A model generated the notes under the pieces. That model saw nothing but the letters and a program-made list of their open reading frames with translations, did not search any database and was not told the DNA's origin. DNA of 5,016 nucleotides, taken from positions 1 to 5,016 of the forward strand of contig JAGXLP010000095.1 in assembly GCA_018334615.1 (NCBI GenBank). The letters run 5' to 3'. Shown piece by piece: positions 1-5,016 of this stretch (its first letter is position 1; each line of letters opens with the position of its first letter). This stretch comes from Candidatus Bipolaricaulota bacterium. Its GTDB lineage: Bacteria > Bipolaricaulota > Bipolaricaulia > M55B111. Both the position numbers and the translations under genes were made by a program.

Positions 1-936
1 GAGAGGATGGAGGACCTGACCTGGCTCTACAAAGAACAGGGTTGGATGGACGCCTTTCCCGACGATCTGATTGACCTGATTAGTACGGAAGAGGGTATCT
101 GGTCAGTCCCGATCACGATCCACCGTTCGAACGTAATGTGGTACATACCGGATAACGTGGACGAGTGGGGAGTGGAAGTTCCAAACAGCTGGGACGAATT
201 TCTGGAAATCGCTCCCGAACTGGAGAAAAAAGGAGTAACCCCGCTGGCCCTGGGAACTAACTGGACCGTCAATCACCTGTGGGAATCAGTAGCGCTCGAC
301 GTCCTGGGCCCGGATAAGTGGGAAGCACTCTGGGAAGGCGAACTGGCGTTCAACAGCGAGGAAGGAATTGCCGTCTGGGAAAAGCTGGACGAGATAATGG
401 AATACGTAAACGACGACTACTCTTCCCTGTCATGGCAGCAAGCTACCGATCTCGTAGTAGAGGGTGACGCCGCCTTCAACGTCATGGGTGACTGGGCTGC
501 TGGTTACATGGATACCACTCTGGAACTCGAGCCGAAAGAAGGCTTTGGCTGGGCCGCATCACCTGGCACGGAAGGGGTATTCATGGTCCTTTCCGATGCC
601 TTTGGTCTGCCAAAAGGGGCGCCACACAGGGAAAATGCGATAGCTTTCCTGAAGGTTCTTGGATCAAAAGAGGGTTCGGATACGTTCAACCCTCTAAAAG
701 GCTCGATCTCGCCGAGACTGGATAGCGACCTTTCCAAATACAGCGTCTACTCCCAATCAGCAGCCGAAGACTTCGGTTCGGACAGATTGGTCGGTAGTCT
801 GGCTCACGGCGCAGTCGCCAACGAGGGCTTCATGAACGACTTCGCCGATGTCATGGAAATCTTCCTGAACAGCAGGAACCCGGAAAGGGCAGCTACCGCC
901 GCTCAGGCAATCGCCAAACAGAACAACATTCAATAA
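1..936 (+). CDS. Sugar ABC transporter substrate-binding protein (CUT1 / family 1), 5' truncated
   Basis: Binds a sugar outside the membrane and delivers it to the permease pair encoded just downstream. The frame is open from base 1, so the ATG at 7 is an internal Met and the true start lies left of the window. About 311 residues remain of a family usually 400-430 long, so the signal peptide and first ~100 residues are missing. Counting from the Met at base 7, family-like stretches are PITIHRSNVMWY (35-46), FNVMGDWAAGY (157-167), NPLKGSISPR (228-237) and LAHGAV (265-270). From memory these resemble glucose/mannose-binding proteins of the Thermus and Pseudomonas type, where a histidine in the last block helps bind sugar. 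The remaining protein is Trp-rich and very acidic, about 55 Asp/Glu against 18 Lys/Arg by hand count. An intrinsic terminator follows the stop. Family assignment is firm; glucose or mannose as substrate is inference. Confidence 0.93.
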   Translation, partial: ERMEDLTWLYKEQGWMDAFPDDLIDLISTEEGIWSVPITIHRSNVMWYIPDNVDEWGVEVPNSWDEFLEIAPELEKKGVTPLALGTNWTVNHLWESVALDVLGPDKWEALWEGELAFNSEEGIAVWEKLDEIMEYVNDDYSSLSWQQATDLVVEGDAAFNVMGDWAAGYMDTTLELEPKEGFGWAASPGTEGVFMVLSDAFGLPKGAPHRENAIAFLKVLGSKEGSDTFNPLKGSISPRLDSDLSKYSVYSQSAAEDFGSDRLVGSLAHGAVANEGFMNDFADVMEIFLNSRNPERAATAAQAIAKQNNIQ

Positions 937-948
937 GACTAATACACC

Positions 949-982
949 AGAAGCCCGGGGGAACCTCCGGGCTTCTTTTTTT
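949..982 (+). terminator. Strong intrinsic terminator inside the sugar operon
   Basis: A perfect 10-bp stem, AGAAGCCCGG (949-958) with CCGGGCTTCT (967-976), can extend by a G-U and a G-C pair to a GAAC loop. The run of seven T at 976-982 starts at the last base of the stem. It lies 12 nt after the binding-protein stop and ends 20 nt before the first permease start, with no evident promoter in between. Partial read-through would give much more binding protein than permease, an arrangement common in binding-protein-dependent importers. It may also stabilise the 3' end of the upstream message. Confidence 0.92.
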
Positions 983-1002
983 CACTAAAAGGGTGTTTAG
1001 TA

Positions 1003-2115
1003 ATGAAGTTTCAAGGTGACAGGACAGTCGCCCTGTTGATACTCCTGCCTTCGTTGATCCTGGTTGGAGTTTTTGTCTACGGGTTTATCGGGCAGACCGT
1101 TTACGTTTCTCTCACGGACTGGGGACAAGGTGCAGCCCTGGCAGAGAACCCGGAGATGAATTTAATTGGATTGAAAAATTACGGAGAGCTTTTCTCCGGA
1201 TTTTTAAATTCGAGATTCAGACAGGATCTGGTAAATGCCGTATTTTATACGGTATTTCTCGTTTCGGGCGCACTTGGCATCGGATTGATTCTGGCTATAC
1301 TACTGGATAGGGGACCGAAAGGAGAGAGCGTTTTCAGGACGATCTTTCTCTACCCAATGTCGCTCTCCTTTATCGTTACCGGAACCATCTGGCGCTGGCT
1401 ACTTGCTCCTAGAGGTGGAATTAACAAGTTACCGGAAATGGTTGGCCTTCCCGGGATTGGTTTCCGCTGGTTAAACAGCAGACAGTCCGTCCTGAACTTC
1501 AACTGGCAAGATCTACCGCAAATCACGGCAATTGTAGTCGCGGTGATCTTTTTCTATATAGTTTTTCAACAATGGACAAAGGGAAGAAAAAAGAAAGGTT
1601 TATTAAGCCTAATTCCAGCAGGAGCTCTCCTGCTCTGGGCATTCTGGGGAGCAAAATTTACCCCGGAAATTCTCCCTGTTCCCGAATCCCACGGCTTTAA
1701 TTTAGCAACGATAGGAGTAATAATTACCGCCATCTGGCAATATTCCGGCTATACAATGGCTCTATACTTAGCAGGCCTTCGTGGAATTTCCGAGGATTTA
1801 AGGGAAGCCGCCCGGTTGGACGGCGCCAACCAATTTCAATACTACCTCAACGTGGCGATCCCAATTCTAAAGCCGATGACGATGAGCGCTATCATTATAC
1901 TGGCCCACATTTCATTAAAGATGTTTGCCCTGATTTTCGCCATGACCGGGCCCGATAACGCTCAAACTAGCCATCCCGCGGTACTAATGTACTTAACGAC
2001 CTTCAGGGCCAACAATTTTGCCAAGGGAGCGGCAATCGCAGTCGTTCTGTTTGCAATGGTCGCGGTATTTATCGTTCCCTACCTGATTAGCGCTTATCGG
2101 GAAAGGAGGGCATAA
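1003..2115 (+). CDS. Sugar ABC transporter permease, MalF/UgpA-like, with extra membrane pair
   Basis: Integral membrane subunit that forms half of the sugar channel with the next gene's product. It has 370 residues. Hydrophobic segments lie at about 8-34, 77-101, 111-134, 173-190, 199-218, 235-258, 291-314 and 341-364. The cytoplasmic EAA loop that contacts the ATPase is at 268-291 (EAARLDG then IPILKP). Most CUT1 permeases of this type have about 290-310 residues and six segments; here about 60 residues (173-232) add two segments around a basic loop, GRKKKG (194-199). From memory the Thermus glucose/mannose permease has the same long form, supporting a glucose-type importer. The start is the ATG after a weak site, AAAGGGTG (988-995), spaced 7 nt. 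The next gene starts 1 nt after the stop. Family is firm; topology and substrate are inferred. Confidence 0.95.
   Translation: MKFQGDRTVALLILLPSLILVGVFVYGFIGQTVYVSLTDWGQGAALAENPEMNLIGLKNYGELFSGFLNSRFRQDLVNAVFYTVFLVSGALGIGLILAILLDRGPKGESVFRTIFLYPMSLSFIVTGTIWRWLLAPRGGINKLPEMVGLPGIGFRWLNSRQSVLNFNWQDLPQITAIVVAVIFFYIVFQQWTKGRKKKGLLSLIPAGALLLWAFWGAKFTPEILPVPESHGFNLATIGVIITAIWQYSGYTMALYLAGLRGISEDLREAARLDGANQFQYYLNVAIPILKPMTMSAIIILAHISLKMFALIFAMTGPDNAQTSHPAVLMYLTTFRANNFAKGAAIAVVLFAMVAVFIVPYLISAYRERRA
2103..2109 (+). promoter_or_regulatory. Shine-Dalgarno site of the second permease, inside the first permease's last codons
   Basis: AAGGAGG lies 7 nt before the ATG at 2117 and within the final codons of the upstream permease, whose stop is 1 nt before that ATG. 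Ribosomes finishing the first permease are therefore placed on the start of the second, which suits coupled synthesis of two subunits needed in equal amounts. It is the closest match in the window to the full consensus. Confidence 0.85.
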
Positions 2116-2116
2116 A

Positions 2117-2941
2117 ATGTTAAAGAGGCTTGACTGGGGAAAGATCGTGGTTTATACATCCCTTACTCTCTTTGCCCTCATATACCTGATGCCGATCTAC
2201 ATGACGCTCATTACGGCACTTAAACATCCGGTAAATATAAGCCTTGCTACTGCCTGGCAGCCGCCGAGAGATATAAACTGGGGTAGCTTTGCCGAGGCTT
2301 ACGGCAAGCTGGGCCCAAATTTTATGAACAGTCTCTATCTTGCCGTCTCGGCCACTGTCATTTCAGCAATTCTCGGGTCTTTGAACGGATACGTGTTTTC
2401 GAAGTGGAAATTTCCCGGTAACGAGATCGTCTTTACTCTTGTATTGTTTGGCATGTTTATTCCCTATCAAATAATCCTGATTCCCCTGTTTCGAGTTCTG
2501 AGACAACTCAATCTCTACGGAGGAATTCCGGGACTGGCTCTGGCTCACATAGTTTACGGCATTCCGATAACTTCCTTGATATTCCGCAACTTCTATGCTC
2601 GGATACCCGATTCGATGATAGAGTCGGCCCAGATGGACGGGGCGGGGTTCTTTGGAATCTACCGGCGGATAGTATTGCCGCTTTCTGTGCCTGGCTTTGT
2701 CGTGGTGGTAATCTGGCAGTTCACCCAGATCTGGAATGAATTTCTGTGGGGAATTACTCTGACCAGACACTCCGCCAACCCGATAACCGTCGGGCTGGCA
2801 CAGCTAGCCGGAGGACAGGCAGTTAGCTGGAACTTACCGATGGCCGGGTCACTTCTGGCAGCTTTTCCGGTCTTGATTATCTACATATTGATGGGGCGTT
2901 ACTTTATTCGGGGACTGCTCGCGGGGTCGGTCAAGGGTTAG
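2117..2941 (+). CDS. Sugar ABC transporter permease, MalG/UgpE-like
   Basis: Second membrane subunit of the sugar importer, pairing with the MalF-like permease. Its 274 residues match the usual MalG-type length. Six hydrophobic segments lie at about 11-33, 70-92, 104-126, 136-158, 192-214 and 241-263. The ATPase-contacting EAA loop is at 169-193 (ESAQMDG then IVLPLSVPG), with Ser for the first Ala of the consensus. The C-terminal YFIRGLLAGSVKG (262-274) is the standard end of this family. The gene starts 1 nt after the preceding stop with a strong ribosome site, so translation is probably coupled. No ATPase gene follows; an oxidoreductase does. Many CUT1 systems use a shared ATPase (MalK/MsiK type) encoded elsewhere, which is the likely case here. 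Confidence 0.95.
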   Translation: MLKRLDWGKIVVYTSLTLFALIYLMPIYMTLITALKHPVNISLATAWQPPRDINWGSFAEAYGKLGPNFMNSLYLAVSATVISAILGSLNGYVFSKWKFPGNEIVFTLVLFGMFIPYQIILIPLFRVLRQLNLYGGIPGLALAHIVYGIPITSLIFRNFYARIPDSMIESAQMDGAGFFGIYRRIVLPLSVPGFVVVVIWQFTQIWNEFLWGITLTRHSANPITVGLAQLAGGQAVSWNLPMAGSLLAAFPVLIIYILMGRYFIRGLLAGSVKG

Positions 2942-2955
2942 CAATTCTTACAACA

Positions 2956-2963
2956 AGAGGTGA
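2956..2963 (+). promoter_or_regulatory. Shine-Dalgarno site that fixes the oxidoreductase start at 2972
   Basis: AGAGGTGA ends 8 nt before the ATG at 2972. An in-frame GTG at 2960 lies inside this site and has no ribosome site of its own, so an automatic call starting there would add four false residues. The same AAGAGGTG-type site precedes the SSB gene at 4435-4442, which supports this reading. Confidence 0.85.
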
Positions 2964-2971
2964 ATTATTTA

Positions 2972-3979
2972 ATGAATAAGGAGGTCAAAGCAAAATGGGG
3001 GATTCTTGGAACGGCAAAGATAGCTCGGGAGTCGTTGATTCCGGGCTTAAGGGACTCTAACAGCTCTAAATTAGCTGCAATCGCTTCCAGGAGCAAAGAG
3101 AAGGCAAAAGATTTTGCCGAAAAATTCAACGTTCCAAAGAGTTACGGATCTTACGAAGAACTCCTAAACGACGACCAGCTGGAGTTCGTCTACATTCCAC
3201 TGCCGAACCATCTCCATACAGAATGGTCAATCAAGGCGGCGAGAGCAGGTAAACACGTCTTATGTGAAAAACCTCTCGGAACAAGCGCGAAAGAAGTAGA
3301 GAGAGCTTTTGAAGCCGCTAAACAAGAGGGCGTAAAGTTGATGGAAGGTTTCATGTATCGCTTTCACCCCCAGACTCGGCGGGTAAAATCGCTTCTGAAT
3401 CAGGGCGAGATAGGCGAGCCCAGATTCTTCCGGGGCGCCCATAGCTTTTCTCTGGTCACGCAGGACAGAGAGGACGACATAAGGTGGGAAGAGGAGATGG
3501 GGGGCGGGAGTTTGATGGACTTAGGGACGTATTCGGTAAATACAGTTCGCTACCTCTTTGGGGAAGAACCCACCCGCGTAACTGCAAGACAATCCTTTCA
3601 CCCGGATCATACAGCTGAAGCAGAAACTCAGGCTATCCTGGAGTTCTCCGAAGGGAAAACCGCCATAATCGATAGTAGTTTCCTTCTCGACCATCGAGCA
3701 AATTACGAAATTGTCAGCAAAAGGGGAAGTATAAAGGCCTTCAACACTTATAACCCGGGGCTGGGAAGGAAGACAAGGATCGAGATAAAAAAGGGTGACA
3801 TGGTAGAGGAAGAGACGCTAAAAAGCAAAAACGAGTACGCCCTGGAAGTGGATGAACTGGTAGAGGCGGCCAGAGAAAACAGAGACCTTCTGCTTGGACC
3901 GGAGGAAAGCATAAATAACGCCAGAGCGTTAGAGGCTATCAGGGAGTCAGCGGAAAAGAGAAACTGGGTGGAGGTTTAG
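2972..3979 (+). CDS. Gfo/Idh/MocA-family NAD(P)-dependent oxidoreductase
   Basis: Predicted cytoplasmic sugar or sugar-derivative dehydrogenase; 335 residues from the ATG at 2972, usual for the family. The N-terminal Rossmann fold starts with WGILGTAKIA (9-18), the nucleotide-binding turn. CEKPLG (98-103) holds the conserved EKP with the likely catalytic Lys100. EGFMYRFHP (125-133) and GGGSLMDLGTY (177-187), with Asp183 and Tyr187, fit the branch containing dihydrodiol dehydrogenase, NADP-dependent xylose 1-dehydrogenase and glucose-fructose oxidoreductase. No signal peptide is seen. It lies 30 nt after the MalG-like permease on the same strand, so it is probably co-transcribed and acts on the imported sugar or a product of it. 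Family is firm. The exact substrate, and NAD versus NADP, cannot be read from sequence alone. Confidence 0.94.
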   Translation: MNKEVKAKWGILGTAKIARESLIPGLRDSNSSKLAAIASRSKEKAKDFAEKFNVPKSYGSYEELLNDDQLEFVYIPLPNHLHTEWSIKAARAGKHVLCEKPLGTSAKEVERAFEAAKQEGVKLMEGFMYRFHPQTRRVKSLLNQGEIGEPRFFRGAHSFSLVTQDREDDIRWEEEMGGGSLMDLGTYSVNTVRYLFGEEPTRVTARQSFHPDHTAEAETQAILEFSEGKTAIIDSSFLLDHRANYEIVSKRGSIKAFNTYNPGLGRKTRIEIKKGDMVEEETLKSKNEYALEVDELVEAARENRDLLLGPEESINNARALEAIRESAEKRNWVEV

Positions 3980-4101
3980 ACGATTTGTCGGTAGCATCCA
4001 CCGGCAGGAACAGCACCCGGGTGAATAGAACTTTATTTGCCGAACCGAACCGGTTAGTCTTGTAACGAAGTGATATTTCCGTTAAACTCAACTCAGAAAA
4101 C
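3980..4101. other. Intergenic stretch between the sugar operon and the Nfu gene
   Basis: No gene or clear terminator is seen after the oxidoreductase. Small dyads are present: GTCGGT/ACCGGC (3987-3992 and 4000-4005, one G-U pair), the palindrome CACCCGGGTG (4014-4023) and AACCG/CGGTT (4043-4047 and 4051-4055). None is followed by a T-run. Transcription from the sugar operon may therefore end by Rho or run on into the Nfu gene. Confidence 0.5.
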
Positions 4102-4129
4102 TTGAGTAAATATATCCACTTTTTATAAG
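4102..4129 (+). promoter_or_regulatory. Putative sigma-70-type promoter of the Nfu gene
   Basis: TTGAGT (4102-4107) and TATAAG (4124-4129, five of six to TATAAT) are separated by 16 nt in an AT-rich stretch. Transcription would start near 4136, giving a leader of about 17 nt that still contains the ribosome site. The -35 box is also the right arm of an inverted repeat, ACTCAA (4086-4091) with TTGAGT, which could be an operator. Read by eye only. Confidence 0.5.
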
Positions 4130-4152
4130 ACATAAACACAAGGTGAGATAAC

Positions 4153-4380
4153 ATGATTACAGAAGAAGAAGTAGAAGAAGCGCTGGATGAAGTCAGGCCG
4201 TCGATTCAGGCCGACGGTGGCAACGTAATTTTGGACGAAATCACGGAAGACAATGTGGTAAAAGTTCAACTGGTAGGAGCATGTGCCGGTTGCCCCATGT
4301 CGACCATGACCCTGAAACAAGGGGTAGAAAAGGTTTTAGAAGCCAACATCCCTGAAATTAAAGAGGTTAGAGCCGTTTAA
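4153..4380 (+). CDS. NifU C-terminal domain (Nfu-type) iron-sulfur cluster carrier
   Basis: A stand-alone Nfu domain of 75 residues that would hold an iron-sulfur cluster, usually 4Fe-4S, between subunits and pass it to target proteins in the cytoplasm. Diagnostic parts are an N-terminal helix, VEEALDEVRPSIQADGGN (7-24) with the conserved DGGN, then GACAGCPMSTMTLKQGVE (42-59). Cys44 and Cys47 in that stretch form the CxxC cluster-binding pair. The length fits the isolated domain; there is no NifU N-terminal scaffold and no A-type carrier domain. The start ATG has AAGGTG (4140-4145) 7 nt upstream. It probably has its own promoter, and no other suf, isc or nif gene is visible nearby. Identification is firm; its client proteins are unknown. 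Confidence 0.95.
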   Translation: MITEEEVEEALDEVRPSIQADGGNVILDEITEDNVVKVQLVGACAGCPMSTMTLKQGVEKVLEANIPEIKEVRAV

Positions 4381-4389
4381 TTCCCTTGG

Positions 4390-4418
4390 TTGAGCTAGCC
4401 ATCTTAAATTAGTATCAT
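4390..4418 (+). promoter_or_regulatory. Putative sigma-70-type promoter of the SSB gene
   Basis: TTGAGC (4390-4395) and TATCAT (4413-4418, five of six to TATAAT) are separated by the ideal 17 nt, all within the 69-nt gap between the Nfu and SSB genes. Transcription would begin near 4425, and the ribosome site AAGAGGTG (4435-4442) follows. A short dyad, TTTGA-AC-TCAAA (4421-4432), straddles the predicted start and could be a regulator site. Read by eye only. Confidence 0.6.
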
Positions 4419-4449
4419 AGTTTGAACTCAAATCAAGAGGTGGGACGAG

Positions 4450-4887
4450 ATGGCTGCAAGTCTTAATCAGGTTATTTTAATTGGAAACTTGACCGATGAT
4501 CCCGAACTTCAATATACCCAGTCCGGGGTTGCCAGAACTACTTTTACCATTGCCGTTAATCGTCAGTATCGAGACAGCAATGACGAATTACAGGAAGATA
4601 CTACTTTTGTCCCTATCACCACCTGGAGAAACCAGGCGGAAAATTGTGCCACTTATCTCAGTAAAGGAAGACCCGTTGCCGTTACTGGTAGGCTTCAGAT
4701 TTCCAGCTACGAAGACGACGAAGGGAACAACAGAAAATGGACCGACGTGGTCGCCAGAAACGTACAATTCCTCGGATCGGGTCAAAGGCCGGAAACCCAG
4801 GAGGAAGGCGAAGGAAAACCAACCCCTGATAAACCGGAAGCCACCGGTTCTCCCGCCGACGATGACGACGAAGACATACCGTTTTAA
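4450..4887 (+). CDS. ssb: Single-stranded DNA-binding protein
   Basis: Coats single-stranded DNA during replication, recombination and repair, and recruits partner enzymes through its C-terminal tip. It has 145 residues with one OB fold at about 1-110. Family stretches include LNQVILIGNLTDDPEL (5-20), FTIAVNR (32-38), FVPITTWRNQAENCATYLSKG (53-73) and VAVTGRLQISSY (77-88). Trp59, Trp97 and several aromatics are candidates for base stacking. A short Glu/Pro/Gly-rich linker (about 111-136) leads to the acidic tip DDDDEDIPF (137-145), the canonical partner-docking end. The start ATG follows AAGAGGTG with 7 nt spacing. One OB fold implies a homotetramer, as in most bacteria. The usual rpsF or rpsR neighbours are absent from the window: the gene follows Nfu and faces a minus-strand gene. 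Confidence 0.97.
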   Translation: MAASLNQVILIGNLTDDPELQYTQSGVARTTFTIAVNRQYRDSNDELQEDTTFVPITTWRNQAENCATYLSKGRPVAVTGRLQISSYEDDEGNNRKWTDVVARNVQFLGSGQRPETQEEGEGKPTPDKPEATGSPADDDDEDIPF

Positions 4888-4914
4888 TCACGAGCAATTT
4901 CAATATTCTCGTGA
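4888..4914. terminator. Stem-loop between convergent genes, possible two-way transcription end
   Basis: A perfect 7-bp stem, TCACGAG (4888-4894) with CTCGTGA (4908-4914), begins at the base after the SSB stop. AAT/ATT can add three inner pairs past a bulged C. There is no proper T-run on either side, so it is not a textbook intrinsic terminator. Its place between the SSB stop and the stop of a minus-strand frame 13 nt away fits a shared 3' end or an mRNA-protecting hairpin. Confidence 0.45.
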
Positions 4915-4926
4915 CTGTCGTTTGAA

Positions 4927-5016
4927 TTAGTTCAGCTGTTTTTTGCTAAATATCGGTTCTGAGTTTCCTATACTCAGATCTTTCAGCTTCGAGGAAATTT
5001 CACCAAAACTTGCCGA
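4927..5016 (-). CDS. C-terminal end of an unidentified minus-strand protein (partial)
   Basis: Reading the minus strand from the window edge gives 29 open codons ending in TAA (4927-4929). The peptide begins SASFGEISSKLKDL and ends EPIFSKKQLN. The other two minus-strand frames hit stops within the first 11 codons. The composition (helix-like SSKLKDL, then a Lys-rich tail) looks protein-like, and its T-rich plus strand is explained by Lys codons. The gene would converge on ssb with a 39-nt gap that holds the stem-loop. I do not recognise the family, and 29 residues are too few to assign a function. It could still be a chance open frame. Confidence 0.5.
   Translation of the reverse strand, partial: SASFGEISSKLKDLSIGNSEPIFSKKQLN

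Noticed and set aside
7..9. ATG at 7 as the start of the sugar-binding protein
   Set aside because: The frame is open to base 1 and the family needs about 100 more N-terminal residues including a signal peptide, so this is an internal Met.
2363..2770. A 135-codon minus-strand frame inside the MalG-like permease
   Set aside because: It is antisense to a well-supported permease, uses a GTG start without a ribosome site, and shows no recognisable domain.
4014..4023. Palindrome CACCCGGGTG as a terminator of the sugar operon
   Set aside because: It can fold only into a very short stem and is not followed by a T-run; it is at most an isolated protein-binding palindrome.
3939..4154. A 71-codon minus-strand frame spanning the gap between the oxidoreductase and nfu
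   Set aside because: It starts opposite the nfu start codon with no ribosome site, ends inside the oxidoreductase, and its product has low-complexity Ser/Pro composition at the end.
4496..4930. A 144-codon plus-strand frame overlapping nearly all of ssb
   Set aside because: It lies in the alternate frame of a clearly identified gene, has no ribosome site before its ATG, and its Pro/Thr/Lys-rich product looks like out-of-frame translation.
4958..4983. Perfect 7-bp hairpin TCTGAGT/ACTCAGA followed by a short T-rich stretch
   Set aside because: It lies inside the probable minus-strand coding end, the stem is short with few GC pairs, and no strong T-run follows.

Overview
The window is ordinary bacterial chromosome with mixed base composition (near 50% GC by eye). 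It holds the 3' part of a sugar-import operon, then two housekeeping genes, and the tail of a gene coming in from the right on the minus strand. The Shine-Dalgarno sites share one style (AAGAGGTG, AAGGTG, AAGGAGG), and two sigma-70-like promoters can be read. The lineage cannot be fixed from this sequence. The transporter resembles the glucose/mannose importers I know from Thermus-like bacteria. However, the SSB has a single OB fold and 145 residues, unlike the two-fold SSB of Deinococcus-Thermus, so a different, possibly anaerobic or deep-branching lineage is more likely.

Bases 1-3979, plus strand: a sugar-binding lipoprotein or periplasmic protein (5' truncated), a strong intrinsic terminator, two CUT1-type permeases (MalF-like then MalG-like) and a Gfo/Idh/MocA-family NAD(P)-dependent sugar oxidoreductase. 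Spacing is tight after the terminator: 1 nt between the permeases and 30 nt before the oxidoreductase. The likely logic is import of a monosaccharide, probably glucose or mannose-like, followed by or linked to its oxidation. The terminator sits where it would make the binding protein more abundant than the membrane subunits. No ATPase gene is present, so the transporter probably uses an ATPase encoded elsewhere.

Bases 3980-4152 are intergenic, with no convincing terminator but a plausible promoter next to the following gene. Bases 4153-4380 encode a stand-alone NifU C-terminal (Nfu) iron-sulfur carrier. Bases 4450-4887 encode single-stranded DNA-binding protein, with its own good promoter at 4390-4418. 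Bases 4888-4914 form a stem-loop. From 5016 back to 4927 an open minus-strand frame ends in TAA and looks like the C-terminus of an unidentified convergent gene.

I found no clear sign of a mobile element, CRISPR array, defence system, RNA gene or new biological system. The points most worth a second look are the extra membrane pair in the first permease, the intra-operon terminator, the corrected oxidoreductase start, and the minus-strand gene end at the right edge.
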